A DNA stretch of 64,000 nt from Paraburkholderia sp. LEh10 (GTDB lineage Bacteria > Pseudomonadota > Gammaproteobacteria > Burkholderiales > Burkholderiaceae): assembly GCF_017814945.1 (NCBI RefSeq), contig NZ_JAGIPX010000007.1, forward strand, positions 1-64,000. Direction: 5' to 3'. The notes beneath the pieces were generated by a model. The model had not been told where the DNA came from. It saw only the letters and a list, made by a program, of their open reading frames with translations, and ran no database searches. The number at the start of each line of letters is the position of its first letter. Within the stretch, counting starts at the first letter, position 1. Made by a program: the position numbers and the translations under genes. This document shows, piece after piece, positions 36,394-44,960 of the stretch.

Positions 36394-36738
36394 CGATCGG
36401 GCTCCTGCCGGTTCTGAATTGAACGTCGTCCGTCCATCGCGGACAAACGCGATGGTGTTTACGAAAAGCTTACGGCAAGAAGGTTCCGAAAAAAAATCAA
36501 TAAAAAATGATTTGATGCCGACTGCATCCGGTGCCCGAAAGCGTGCGTCAATGCGGCTTTCCGGATTTTTTATGTCGGTTGCGTGATGAGCCGCACCGTT
36601 TTGATGCGGCCTGGGACGCGCGCGTTTTCACGCGCTGCTTTGAAGGGATGTACATTTTTGTCGCGCTTGTCAAGCTTGGCGACAATGTCAAGCTTTGGCG
36701 GCAAACGAATGGATCGCGGATCAGCGATCCACCTTCTG
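36394..36738. promoter_or_regulatory. Promoter region of carbonic anhydrase gene
   Basis: Low-GC tract (about 36480-36530, A-rich) typical of a promoter, upstream of the carbonic anhydrase on the minus strand. No gene or structured repeat noted. Only very short frames are present. Confidence 0.45.
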
Positions 36739-37116
36739 TCATTGCGCGCCGACCTCGAAGGAATCCACGCGGTCGCGATAGAACGCAACATGCTCCTTGA
36801 TCGATGCAACGGCATCGTATGGACTTTCGTACGTCCAGACCGCATTGGCAGAACGCTCGCCGCCGATGGGAATGCTGTAATAGCTGCATTCGCCTTTGTA
36901 CGGGCAATACGTCGAATGATCAGTGCGTTCGAGCAGCGACATATCCACGTCCTTGCGCGGAATATAGAGCACTTCCGGATACGACGCTTCATAAAGTGAA
37001 AGTGCGTCCGTGCTGTCGGCGACCTTGCGCCCGGCCACGGTAACGGTAACGCGCGATCCGCTCTTTTCAATCGTGATGGGATGATCAGGGCCGGGAATCT
37101 TCACTGTCTTGTGCAT
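36739..37116 (-). CDS. DUF427 family protein
   Basis: 125 residues: MHKTVKIPGPDHPITIEKSG, VTVTVAGRKVADSTDALSLYEASYPEVLYIPRKDVDM, HSTYCPYKGECSYYSI, AVWTYESPYDAVASIKEHVAFY. The TxCPYKGxxxYYS and AWxYExPxxxxxxIxxxVAFY blocks are diagnostic of DUF427, a small beta-sandwich family of unknown role. The start at 37116 is chosen over an upstream Met because the family begins there. Monocistronic. Confidence 0.92.
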   Translation of the reverse strand: MHKTVKIPGPDHPITIEKSGSRVTVTVAGRKVADSTDALSLYEASYPEVLYIPRKDVDMSLLERTDHSTYCPYKGECSYYSIPIGGERSANAVWTYESPYDAVASIKEHVAFYRDRVDSFEVGAQ

Positions 37117-37629
37117 GGCAGTCGTGTCCTTGCGATGTACAACAGGTTGGGCCAGGCGGCAAAGTACCGTCCGAGTATGGACACCCATGCCGCGTTGTCA
37201 AGGCAAGACCCTGCACCGTGTAGCGCCAATCCGCGTCTTTGCTGAAGATGCTGTGCATACGCATGCATGGCCGCGCCCGATGTGACAGGCATTTGCGCGG
37301 GATGACACACCTGCGCCGTTCCATTGTTTGAGTTATCTAAATTGAGTGTTCATTTCAGTGACATTTATCTGCTCATAGCTTGCCGTTAGCATGCAGCCCA
37401 TGCGACCGGTCGTCAGTGCCGGCCGGCATACGCTTTCGCCACGCTGCCTGCAGCGTGAAGCCGCTCCCGTCGTTCGCCGTGATGGCGCAACGACGCGCGG
37501 CGCATGCGTTTTCGCCCGCGCGCAAATGGCCGCCGTTGTGGCCGCCGAGCGGCCATCAAAGCAGAACGTAAGGATTCTGCCTTGCTGAACGGACCGCTTC
37601 GTAGGGCCGTGCTTTAAAGAGGAGTCGAC
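37117..37629. other. Intergenic region, no gene seen
   Basis: About 510 bases between divergent genes. AT-rich around 37330-37400, probably the promoter of the DUF3331 gene; the rest is unremarkable. Frames of 60-70 codons here show no domain signal. Confidence 0.4.
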
Positions 37630-38205
37630 GTGAGCAGGATTGGAGCTGCAACTGGCACTACGGCCGAACCCAGACGCCGCGCCCATGCGAACCGGCGCGC
37701 CAGTGGCGAACCGGAACTGCGCCGCAAGGAAACGCTGTACGCCGACGTGCGTTCCGAATCCGCCGGCGGCGGGGGCGCTACGCCGGCCCTGCCTGCCGTG
37801 CGCGATCCGTGGACCACGACCATTTCGCGGCTAGGCAAGACACCGTCGCAGGACATCAAGACCTGCGACAACGGCCCTTGCGCCGCGCGGGCGGACCGTG
37901 GAAGCGCCACCGTCGAGCGCGCGCAGACGCAGGCGGCATCGGGCAAATATAGCGGGGCCGTGATCACGTTCGTCGAGCGCTTCGGCGCGAAGTCGATTTC
38001 TATCACATGGCGCGATTCCACGGCGGGGCGCTACACGGAGCAGTTGTGGGTGCGCCGCATCGCGCGATCACGCGGCGTGTGCGCGCTGACGGGAACGGTG
38101 ATCGTGCGCGGCGATGCCGTCTATGGACCGTTCAGCCGCCCGTCGAGCCGCCCGCTCAACATGTCGCAGATGATTCTCGCGAAGCAGCTCGACGACCTCG
38201 AATAA
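37630..38205 (+). CDS. DUF3331 family protein
   Basis: 191 residues from a GTG preceded by AGAGGAG. The first 110 residues are polar and disordered-looking. The C-terminal domain holds the family blocks VITFVERFGAKSISITWRDST, YTEQLWVRRIARSRGVCALTG and VIVRGDAVYGPFSRPSSRP. The RSRGxCALTGxxIxRGDxV motif with its Cys resembles a small DNA- or metal-linked fold; function is unknown. DUF3331 proteins are nearly restricted to Burkholderiaceae, supporting the taxonomic call. Confidence 0.88.
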   Translation: MSRIGAATGTTAEPRRRAHANRRASGEPELRRKETLYADVRSESAGGGGATPALPAVRDPWTTTISRLGKTPSQDIKTCDNGPCAARADRGSATVERAQTQAASGKYSGAVITFVERFGAKSISITWRDSTAGRYTEQLWVRRIARSRGVCALTGTVIVRGDAVYGPFSRPSSRPLNMSQMILAKQLDDLE

Positions 38206-38307
38206 TCGAGCGGGACCATGCGCCCGCGTCGATTGCACCCGCATCTCTTTTCCACCGAAGCCGCGATGACTCGCTCGCGCGGCTAACGTCCGCGGACGAA
38301 GCAAACC

Positions 38308-38344
38308 GGCCCGCACGTCCAGCCATTCGCTGAACGTGCGGGCC
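38308..38344 (-). terminator. Hairpin between DUF3331 and old yellow enzyme genes
   Basis: GGCCCGCACGT and ACGTGCGGGCC form a perfect 11-bp stem around a 15-base loop, between convergent genes. It has no long T-run on either strand, but it sits where both transcripts should end. Confidence 0.6.
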
Positions 38345-38381
38345 ATTGCGTCTACCGCGTTGCCGCCTTGATGGGCGTGAC

Positions 38382-39491
38382 TTACGCGGCAACGGTTTCG
38401 TCGCTATAGAACCGATAGTCCGTATAACCCACTTCCGTGCCGCCAAAGAACGTCGGACGATCGTAAGCGTTCAGCGGCAGATTGCGGCGCAGGCGCTCCG
38501 GCAGATCCGGGTTCGCGATGAAGTCGCGGCCGAACGCGACGAGATCGGCATCGCCCGCCGCGATGATCGCCTGTGCGCTGTCGCGCGTGAAGCCGCCCGC
38601 GGCGATGATGGTGCCGCGATAGTGCTTGCGCAGGGCTTGCGTGGCGACGGGGCGCTGATCTTTCGATTCATCCTCGACATTGCCGAGCACGCGCGGCTCG
38701 ATCAGATGCAGATACGCGAGATCCAGCTTGTCGAGTTCCGACGTCACGTAAGTGAAAAGACCCTGCGGATCGCTATCGGACATATCGCCGAACGAGCCGC
38801 GTGGGCCAAGGCGCACGGCGACCTTGCCGCTGCCCCACACGGAAATCACAGCACGCGTCGCGTCCATCAGAAAGCGCGCGCGGTTTTCGAATGAACCGCC
38901 ATAGATGTCCGTACGCTTGTTGCTGCCGTCCTGAAGAAACTGATCGAACAGATAGCCGTTGGCAGCATGCAGTTCAACGCCGTCGAAACCCGCCAGCTTC
39001 CCGCGTTGCGCGGCGCCACGAAAGCTCTCCACGAGCGCTTCGATTTCGTGAATCTCCAGCGCGCGGTTCGGCGTGTTCGGCACCCAGCCGGCCTCCGTGT
39101 AGGCGACGCCGCCGTGCGGCACTTCCGACGGTCCCACGGGACGCCCGCCATCCGGCTGCAATTGCGCATTCGATTGGCGGCCCGCATGATAAAGCTGCAG
39201 AAAGATCTTGCCGCCCTTCGCATGCACGGCATCCGTGACGAGGCGCCAGCCTGGGACCTGGCTATCGTCGTACAGCCCCGGCGCGCCGAGATAGCCGTTG
39301 CCGTTGGCCGCGACGATCGTCGCCTCGCCGATCAGCAGTGCGCCGGGCGATGTGCGTTGCGCGTAGTACTCGGCCATCAGCGGCCCGGGGATCGCGCCTT
39401 TTTCGGCGCGCATGCGCGTGAGCGGCGCGAGCACGACGCGATGGGAAAATTCATAGGAACCGACTTTGACGCTTGTGAACAGGGTGGACAT
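38382..39491 (-). CDS. Old yellow enzyme family alkene reductase
   Basis: 369 residues, an FMN-dependent TIM barrel. His175 and Asn178 in VELHAANGYLFDQFLQ form the substrate-binding pair. Other blocks: RVVLAPLTRMRAE, YYAQRTSPGALLIGEATIV, LQLYHAGRQSN, DIYGGSFENRARF, and the late IIAAGGFTRDSA, LVAFGRDFIANPDLPERL. Such enzymes reduce activated alkenes, nitro compounds or nitrate esters with NADPH. The start at 39491 is at the family's usual MSTLFTS. Monocistronic. Confidence 0.95.
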   Translation of the reverse strand: MSTLFTSVKVGSYEFSHRVVLAPLTRMRAEKGAIPGPLMAEYYAQRTSPGALLIGEATIVAANGNGYLGAPGLYDDSQVPGWRLVTDAVHAKGGKIFLQLYHAGRQSNAQLQPDGGRPVGPSEVPHGGVAYTEAGWVPNTPNRALEIHEIEALVESFRGAAQRGKLAGFDGVELHAANGYLFDQFLQDGSNKRTDIYGGSFENRARFLMDATRAVISVWGSGKVAVRLGPRGSFGDMSDSDPQGLFTYVTSELDKLDLAYLHLIEPRVLGNVEDESKDQRPVATQALRKHYRGTIIAAGGFTRDSAQAIIAAGDADLVAFGRDFIANPDLPERLRRNLPLNAYDRPTFFGGTEVGYTDYRFYSDETVAA

Positions 39492-39773
39492 GCCTTCCTC
39501 GCGAGAGAATCGTTGAATTGCATTCGCGGGCACCATGCGCCGCGGCGTGAACCGCGCGCTTCGTTGCCTGCTGCCGGATGCAAATGTAGACGCTGCGCTC
39601 GCGAAGAAAAATGGGCTGCGCTTCCGAAGATTTCGGACACGCGAGTCCGCAATCGGATGCGATGCGGGTGCGCCGCCGCGCTGCTGCGTGTCGAATCGCG
39701 CGTCAGCGGCACGCGGCCGGCGATCGTACAATGTGTGCGCCTCGTCCTTGATCGCCCACCTTCAGACGCCACC

Positions 39774-40328
39774 ATGCTTTCGCACGAACCGCTCCAGAAG
39801 CTCGACATCATCGCGACCGAACGACTCAGCGCCTGTCTTCCCGCGCAGGTCGCCGCATCCGTCGCGGGCCGCGACATCGTCGTGTTCTCCGTCACCGACG
39901 ATGCGTCGGACACCACCGACTTCAGCGCCCGTTATGGCTTTCCGATGGAAGACTGCGCGAACACGATCGTGGTTCGCTACAAGAAAGATGGCGGCGAACA
40001 TCTTGCCGCGCTGGTGACGCTGGGCTCGCTGCGCCTCGACGTCAACGGCGCGGTGAAAGCCGCACTCGGCGCAAAGCGCATTTCGTTCGCGCAGCGCGAG
40101 GTCGCGACGGAACAAAGTGCGATGGAGTTCGGCGGCATTACAGCGTTCGGCCTGCCTGCAAGCTGGCGCATTCTCGTCGACGCCGCCGTGATGGAACGTC
40201 GGCAAGTGGTGATGGGGGCGGGCATTCGCGAAGCAAAGCTGCTGCTCGCGCCTGCCGTGCTGAAACAGCTTGAGAATGTCGAAGTTGCGCAATTGACGCT
40301 GCCGCCCGCGCAATCCGAATCCGCGTGA
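39774..40328 (+). CDS. YbaK/aminoacyl-tRNA deacylase-like protein
   Basis: 184 residues. Fits the YbaK/EbsC fold that removes misacylated amino acids from tRNA: VVRYKKDGGEHLAALVTLGS, RLDVNGAVKAALGAKRISFA, TEQSAMEFGGITAFGLPASW, with the conserved Gly-Gly-Ile-Thr-x-Phe-Gly-Leu and Lys-type positions. The N-terminal 60 residues are specific to the subgroup. Free-standing editing activity is likely but unproven. It converges on the WrbA gene. Confidence 0.75.
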   Translation: MLSHEPLQKLDIIATERLSACLPAQVAASVAGRDIVVFSVTDDASDTTDFSARYGFPMEDCANTIVVRYKKDGGEHLAALVTLGSLRLDVNGAVKAALGAKRISFAQREVATEQSAMEFGGITAFGLPASWRILVDAAVMERRQVVMGAGIREAKLLLAPAVLKQLENVEVAQLTLPPAQSESA

Positions 40329-40415
40329 CAGACGTTTGATGCGTTGCCGCGCACTGAACGCCATAGCTCGCCTTCGTCCAGTGCGCCCTTTTCCATGTTG
40401 CCTCGTGCACGCGGC

Positions 40416-41015
40416 TCAACCAAACAGCTTCGCGGCCGTCTTCGCCACCAGTTCGCCCTGATGACGCGCGCCCTCAAGATCGATCGCACTCGGCTGGCGC
40501 GAGCCATCTCCCGCTGCGATGGTCGTTGCGCCATACGGCGCGCCGCCGACGATCTCCGTCATGCTCATCATCCCCTGATGGCTATACGGCAAGCCGACGA
40601 TCACCATGCCGAGATGCATCAGGTTCGTGATGACCGAGAACAACGTCGTCTCCTGGCCGCCGTGCTGCGTCGCCGTCGATGCAAACGCGGCGCCGACCTT
40701 GCCGTGCAGCGCGCCGCGCATCCATAGCCCGCCTGTCTGATCGAGAAACGCGGCCATCTGCGACGAGATGCGCCCATAACGCGTGGGCGTGCCGACGGCG
40801 ATGGCATCGTACTGCTCGAGATCCGCCACCGTTGCAACGGGCGCCTGCTGATCCAGCTTGAAGTTCGACTTCTTCGCGATCTCTTCGGGCACGGTCTCGG
40901 CCACGCGCTTGATATCGACTTGCGCGCCCGCGCCGCGCGCGCCTTCCGCGAAAGCTTCAGCCATCTTTTCGACGTGCCCATACGACGAGTAATACAAAAC
41001 GAGAACCTTCGCCAT
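40416..41015 (-). CDS. wrbA: NAD(P)H:quinone oxidoreductase WrbA
   Basis: 199 residues, the canonical size. FMN-binding loop [17 protein letters not shown], then the WrbA-specific insert and blocks [52 protein letters not shown], and [20 protein letters not shown]. It performs two-electron quinone reduction, limiting redox cycling. It is monocistronic, with other redox genes (OYE, AhpCF) in the window. Confidence 0.96.
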   Translation of the reverse strand: MAKVLVLYYSSYGHVEKMAEAFAEGARGAGAQVDIKRVAETVPEEIAKKSNFKLDQQAPVATVADLEQYDAIAVGTPTRYGRISSQMAAFLDQTGGLWMRGALHGKVGAAFASTATQHGGQETTLFSVITNLMHLGMVIVGLPYSHQGMMSMTEIVGGAPYGATTIAAGDGSRQPSAIDLEGARHQGELVAKTAAKLFG

Positions 41016-41369
41016 GGCGATCTCCTGTCAGGAATGCGAAGCCGGCATGCTTCGCGTTGAGAAGCGGTGGCATCACGTTGCCGTGCCGGTCACGATACTC
41101 CCGACGCGCTTGTCATGTCTTGCGAAGGTCGCATGCGCCGCCCGCTCAGATCATCATGACGTCAGGATCAAAAACGCGACGCAAAAAAATCCATCACATG
41201 CATGAAGCCGTCACGCGATGTACGTCGACAGCGCGGCATGGCATGCGCGTCTGCGTCCGCGCCACAACCTTTACGCCCCGTTACACAAGCGACATCGTCG
41301 TTTCACCTGGTCGCGTGCCCGCCACCTAGAATGCCCTCGACTCATCGTCAGCTCACTGAAGGAGAACAC

Positions 41370-41936
41370 ATGATCCGTCTGTCTAGCGCTTTCATCGTCT
41401 GTGCATCCACGACCAGTCTGTTGCTGTTCACATCGGCGGTGAACGCGCAAACCACGCAACCGGCGCAGCAGGTGCAGTCGGCAGGTACCGTGCGCTTGCA
41501 CGAGGCCGACCAGAACTTCGTCGACAACGGCACGCAAGCCGTCGCCACGCAACGCGACGCCGCGCGCATCGCGACATCGCGTTCGACGGACCGTGACGTG
41601 AAGGCTTTTGCGGAGAAGGCCGCCACCGACAACGGCAAGATCGCCGATGCACTGCGCGCTGCGAGCCCGCGTGGCGTCGATGTGCCGCACAACAACCCGG
41701 ACACGGCGGCGCTCGACGGCATCAGGAACCTGCGCGGCGCGGAATTCGACAAGGCGTATATCGAACAGGTCGCGCTCGCCGGCGAGCAGAAGACGCTGTC
41801 CGCGTTCCAGGCCGAGATCGCATCGGGTCGCAACGAGCAGTTGAAGGACGCTGCGCGCAAGGCGCTGCCGAGCGTTCAGGCGCAGTACGCGGCAGCGCAG
41901 GAGCTTGCGAAGCGCAAGCATCTCACTACGCAGTGA
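41370..41936 (+). CDS. DUF4142 secreted protein
   Basis: 188 residues. Signal peptide ends LLLFTSAVNA before QTTQ. The DUF4142 region is helical: EADQNFVDNGTQAVATQRDAARIA, DVKAFAEKAATDNGKIADALRAAS, GAEFDKAYIEQVALAGEQKTLSAFQAEI, NEQLKDAARKALPSVQAQYAAAQELA. The family resembles ferritin-like four-helix bundles without a known function. GGAGAACAC precedes the ATG. It is followed by a 16-bp hairpin shared with the mgtC remnant. Confidence 0.9.
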   Translation: MIRLSSAFIVCASTTSLLLFTSAVNAQTTQPAQQVQSAGTVRLHEADQNFVDNGTQAVATQRDAARIATSRSTDRDVKAFAEKAATDNGKIADALRAASPRGVDVPHNNPDTAALDGIRNLRGAEFDKAYIEQVALAGEQKTLSAFQAEIASGRNEQLKDAARKALPSVQAQYAAAQELAKRKHLTTQ

Positions 41937-42012
41937 GCCCGCTGAAGCGCCCGTGATGCGACACGGCGGATGAATCGCGCCGCGCCAGCATCGGCGCAGG
42001 TGCAGGCACCAA

Positions 42013-42049
42013 ACGAAGCGCATCGCGATTGCCTCGCGATGCGCTTCGT
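42013..42049. terminator. 16-bp perfect hairpin between DUF4142 and mgtC remnant
   Basis: ACGAAGCGCATCGCGA and TCGCGATGCGCTTCGT form a perfect 16-bp stem with loop TTGCC, directly after the minus-strand stop TAA at 42052 and 76 bases past the DUF4142 stop. It has no T-run, but the strength and position fit a bidirectional terminator. Confidence 0.75.
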
Positions 42050-42051
42050 CA

Positions 42052-42696
42052 TTAGGCGTCGGCTCCTCTTCCTTCGCGGACCAGCTGATGCTCGACACGC
42101 CCTTTTCCATACTGATACGGCTCGCCATCAGTTCGAGCTTCGCCTGATCTTTCGGATGCGTGCGCAGCGTCGCGGTCACCTCCGCGGTCACCTTGATACG
42201 CGTCGGGTCGCCCCCGAAATCCTGACCGGTCAGACTCTGAAACGCCAAGGGCTGCGAGTACATTGAATTCGACAGAAGCATGCGAATGTGAATCTCGTCG
42301 CGTTCGCGGCACACCCACGGTCAATACATATTCGCGCACGAGGTCGGCGCTCGATACGGGCGTCGCGTTGATCGCGCGGCTCACTTCGCGCAGCAGCGTG
42401 TTGGACGCGAGCACGACGACCGTGCCCGCGAGCGCGGGGCCGTAGTGTCCGGCGCCGCACAGCACGCCGACGGCCGCCGAGCACCAGAGCGTCGCCGCCG
42501 TATTGATGCCCTGGATCGAGCCTTTGTCGCGCATGATCACGCCGCCGCCGAGGAAGCCGACACCTGACCCCACATGCGCCGCAATCTGCGTGGCGCCCGC
42601 GACGCCGTTGCCCGTCAGCATGCCGAGCGTGACGAACAGGCATGCGCCGCTCGCGACAAGCGTGATCGTGCGCAGTCCAGCCGTGCGCTGTCGCAT
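42052..42696 (-). pseudogene. MgtC/SapB-family gene, frameshifted and N-truncated
   Basis: The MgtC core is readable: QRTAGLRTITLVASGACLFV, HVGSGVGFLGGGVIMRDKGS, TAATLWCSAAVGVLCGAG, then SSADLVREYVLTV. The usual first membrane helix before QRTAGLR is missing. At 42314-42316 an extra G (minus strand) breaks the frame; with it removed the C-terminal domain reads CRERDEIHIRMLLSNSM, then DPTRIKVTAEVTATLRTHP and VSSISW. In the original frame a stop at 42052 abuts the terminator. The 3' end of the frame remains ambiguous, so a second compensating shift may exist. Confidence 0.75.
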
Positions 42697-42984
42697 CGTT
42701 GGTTGTCTGGAAGATTGATGCCGGGTGAGACCCCGGACGGGTTCGTGTCGGGCACGCCGCCGTATGGCGACGATATGCTGAAGCCGTTGTGTGTCACCGC
42801 TGTGTTACATGTTCACGGCCCTTTGCGCGATCGATATGAACGCAAAGGCCGTGCGATAGCGCATTGGCGGAACGAACGGGCGCGCCGAACCGCCGTGAAG
42901 AGTGGCACAACCTCACCGCTTTTGGCCCTTATAACGGTCAGAGTTTCCGGACGGCGCCCTTTCTTGAGTCAAGTTTCCCGATTT

Positions 42985-42998
42985 CGCAAACGTTTGCG
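42985..42998. promoter_or_regulatory. LacI/PurR-type palindromic operator
   Basis: CGCAAACGTTTGCG is a perfect 14-bp palindrome, the classic core bound by LacI/PurR-family repressors, 71 bases before the GTG start of the lipoprotein-transglycosylase operon. It lies in otherwise unremarkable intergenic DNA (42697-43068). Confidence 0.55.
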
Positions 42999-43068
42999 GT
43001 TCCCATATCAAGTTCTCCACGTTCGTGCCGACAAACCGATACAGCGTCAACGACTTCAGGAGCAGTTC

Positions 43069-43446
43069 GTGAAGCAGCTTGCGTTTTGTTTGGTTTTCGC
43101 CGCGATGGCCGGTTGCGCGCAATTGCCTGCCAATACGGCGTCGCAGGCGGACAAGCCGCCCGTTTCGACGGACCTGATCAGTTTTACGATTCCGCCCGAC
43201 GCGCTCGGCGCGCGCGATCCCCAGTTGTCGGCGGTGCTCGCCAAGGCGGGGGCGCTGGCCGCCTCGCAGAAGCAGCCGACGACCATCCTCGTGACGGCGC
43301 TCGGCCAGGACCTGCCGTATCTGAATCAGGCGATCTGGCGCGGCGTGCCGTCGCAGCATCCGGCGAAGCTCAGCCTCGAAAACCTCACGGCAGGCGCGAA
43401 CCAGACCTACAGCGTATCGATCAGGCCGACGGCCGCGACGCCATGA
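43069..43446 (+). CDS. Small lipoprotein of envelope operon
   Basis: 125 residues from a GTG after CAGGAGCAG. Lipobox MAGC (about Cys16). The mature part has a Ser/Thr-rich linker and LISFTIPPDALGARDPQL, TTILVTALGQDLPYLNQAIWRGVPSQHP and a beta-rich end LENLTAGANQTYSVSIR. No family recognised. Its stop overlaps the next ATG (ATGA), so three genes (this, 43443 and 43829) form an operon with a lytic transglycosylase. Confidence 0.7.
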   Translation: MKQLAFCLVFAAMAGCAQLPANTASQADKPPVSTDLISFTIPPDALGARDPQLSAVLAKAGALAASQKQPTTILVTALGQDLPYLNQAIWRGVPSQHPAKLSLENLTAGANQTYSVSIRPTAATP

Positions 43447-43826
43447 AGAAAAGCCACGTCATGTTCCGCACCGCTCTCCTCGCGACTAGCCTCGTGCTCG
43501 CCGCACTCAGCCAGGCCGCGCACGCGGGCCAGCCGGCTGTTGCCGGCGCGCTGTCGGCAGGCAGTTCGGCCGTCGCGCCGGGCGCGTCCGCCGCGCCCGC
43601 CGCCGACAAGGTTTACCCGCCGCTGCCGACGCTCGCCATGCTGCCGCCCACCTCCGCCGACGACGACGAGCCGCTCGCGCCAAAGCCCGCCGCGAAGAAG
43701 CGCAAGACGCGCGCTCCCGTCGACGTGCGGCCGTCCACGCCTGCCGTCCGGCTCGTCGTGTCCGATGCGTCGCGCACCTATCTGCGGACGGTCGAAAAGC
43801 AGCTCGAACTCGCGCTGGCGAAATAG
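43443..43826 (+). CDS. Ala/Pro-rich exported protein, unknown
   Basis: 127 residues. Signal peptide ends LAALSQAAHA. The mature part is low-complexity Ala/Ser/Pro, with a basic segment KPAAKKRKTRA and a C-terminal block AVRLVVSDASRTYLRTVEKQLELAL. No family recognised. Sits between the lipoprotein and the transglycosylase, overlapping the former by 4 bases. Likely periplasmic. Confidence 0.65.
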   Translation: MKKSHVMFRTALLATSLVLAALSQAAHAGQPAVAGALSAGSSAVAPGASAAPAADKVYPPLPTLAMLPPTSADDDEPLAPKPAAKKRKTRAPVDVRPSTPAVRLVVSDASRTYLRTVEKQLELALAK

Positions 43827-43828
43827 CC

Positions 43829-44362
43829 GTGATCCGCGCACACAACGGAGCGTCACTCGTGTCCAACCATCGACCCTGCGCCTCGTCCCGCTCGTCCCGG
43901 TCATCCCGCCTGCTCAGGTATGCGCTGGCCGCGCTCGCATTGTCGATATCGTCGTTGACGTGCGGCCTCGCCCATGCCGACGACTGTTTCGAGCAGGCTG
44001 CCGTCTATCAGGGCGTGAATCCTCTGATTCTGCGTGCGGTCGCGTGGCATGAGTCGAAAGGCGACCCTGGCGCCGTCAACCGTAACGCGAACGGCTCGAT
44101 CGATGTCGGCCAGGCGCAGATCAACTCGGTGCATTTCAGCGATCTGAAGCGCCAGGGCATCCCACATCGCGCGTTGACGGATGCTTGCGTGAACATCTAC
44201 GTCGCCGCCTGGCTCATCAAGCAGAAGATGGTGAAGTACGGCAACACATGGCGCGCCATCGGCGCGTATCACTCGGAATCGCCGAAAGAGCGCGATGCGT
44301 ACGCGCGGAGCATCCAGAAGATCCTCGTTGCATGGGGTGAGCTGCTGCCCGCCACGCGTTGA
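43829..44362 (+). CDS. Lytic transglycosylase, IagB/SLT-like
   Basis: 177 residues from a GTG two bases after the preceding stop. Hydrophobic signal segment at about residues 30-50 ending GLAHA. The SLT domain follows: VNPLILRAVAWHESKGDPGAVN with catalytic Glu75, then GSIDVGQAQINSVHF, ALTDACVNIYVAAWLI and WRAIGAYHSESP. The short domain and AYHS motif resemble IagB/VirB1-type enzymes that open peptidoglycan for secretion systems. No secretion genes are in the window, so a housekeeping or pilus-related role is also possible. Confidence 0.9.
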   Translation: MIRAHNGASLVSNHRPCASSRSSRSSRLLRYALAALALSISSLTCGLAHADDCFEQAAVYQGVNPLILRAVAWHESKGDPGAVNRNANGSIDVGQAQINSVHFSDLKRQGIPHRALTDACVNIYVAAWLIKQKMVKYGNTWRAIGAYHSESPKERDAYARSIQKILVAWGELLPATR

Positions 44363-44399
44363 TGCGCGGCTGAGCGCGCCGTCACACGCCGACGCGCCC

Positions 44400-44435
44400 G
44401 CTCATTTGCGTGCTCATCTGCGCGCTCATTTGCGT
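44400..44435. repeat. Three 12-bp tandem repeats at end of HTH gene
   Basis: GCTCATTTGCGT, GCTCATCTGCGC, GCTCATTTGCGT follow each other without gap and cover the stop codon of the HTH gene. Copies one and three are identical. In another frame they encode a Gln-Met-Ser repeat, so the true 3' end may vary between strains. Confidence 0.8.
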
Positions 44436-44830
44436 GACTTCGTGAGCCGGTGTCCCAGACCAAGATTGGTCGCGATCTGCCATGTGTAGACGCGCGAATA
44501 GCTGACACCGAAACGCGCGCGTATCAATTCGCGCAGACGGTTGCTCGTCCATGCATCGGACGGAAAGCCGTGTACGCCCGCAGGCCCGCTCAACGCATCG
44601 GCGATCCATCGCAACGCGGCCTCGTCGAGCACCGACGAACGGCCGCCCACGCTCAGCCGCCTCAATGAATCGAGCCCGCCCTCGTTCACGAGCGTGCGGT
44701 ACTTGCGCACGGTGTTCTCGGAGATATGCAGCTGTGCGGCGACGTCGCTGATCGACGCGCCTTCCATCAGCATCTTGCCCGCTGCGAGCCTGCGCATGAC
44801 GGTCGGCAATTCTTCGTTGCGTGAAGCCAT
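44426..44830 (-). CDS. Helix-turn-helix protein, transposase-like DNA-binding domain
   Basis: 134 residues. The first half has a helix-turn-helix (MLMEGASISDVAAQLHISENTVRKYRTLVNEGG) and the second a winged-helix-like part (WTSNRLRELIRARFGVSYSRVYTWQIATNLGLGHRL). The two-domain plan is that of the N-terminus of IS630-type transposases, but no catalytic DDE part follows in any frame, and no terminal repeats are visible. It may be a domesticated regulator. GAGGTCGCTC precedes the start. Confidence 0.75.
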   Translation of the reverse strand: MASRNEELPTVMRRLAAGKMLMEGASISDVAAQLHISENTVRKYRTLVNEGGLDSLRRLSVGGRSSVLDEAALRWIADALSGPAGVHGFPSDAWTSNRLRELIRARFGVSYSRVYTWQIATNLGLGHRLTKSRK

Positions 44831-44960
44831 GAGCGACCTCGCTGACAGTCAGACACGAAAGTCTAGTTGCCGGATGACGGACCTTGCACAGGCATGACAA
44901 AGGACAAAAGCAACCAATATATGGTTGCCGCACGTTTGTGTGAGAGGTCACTAAAATTTC

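Noticed and set aside
36531..36800. 89-codon frame upstream of the carbonic anhydrase
   Set aside because: It overlaps the DUF427 gene on the other strand and has no signal of coding or a ribosome site.
41271..42314. Long frame through the mgtC C-terminus and opposite DUF4142
   Set aside because: Only its first part encodes mgtC sequence; the rest runs through a terminator hairpin and opposite a real gene.
44426..44830. A complete IS630-type insertion sequence
   Set aside because: No catalytic domain, terminal inverted repeats or target duplication could be seen on either side.
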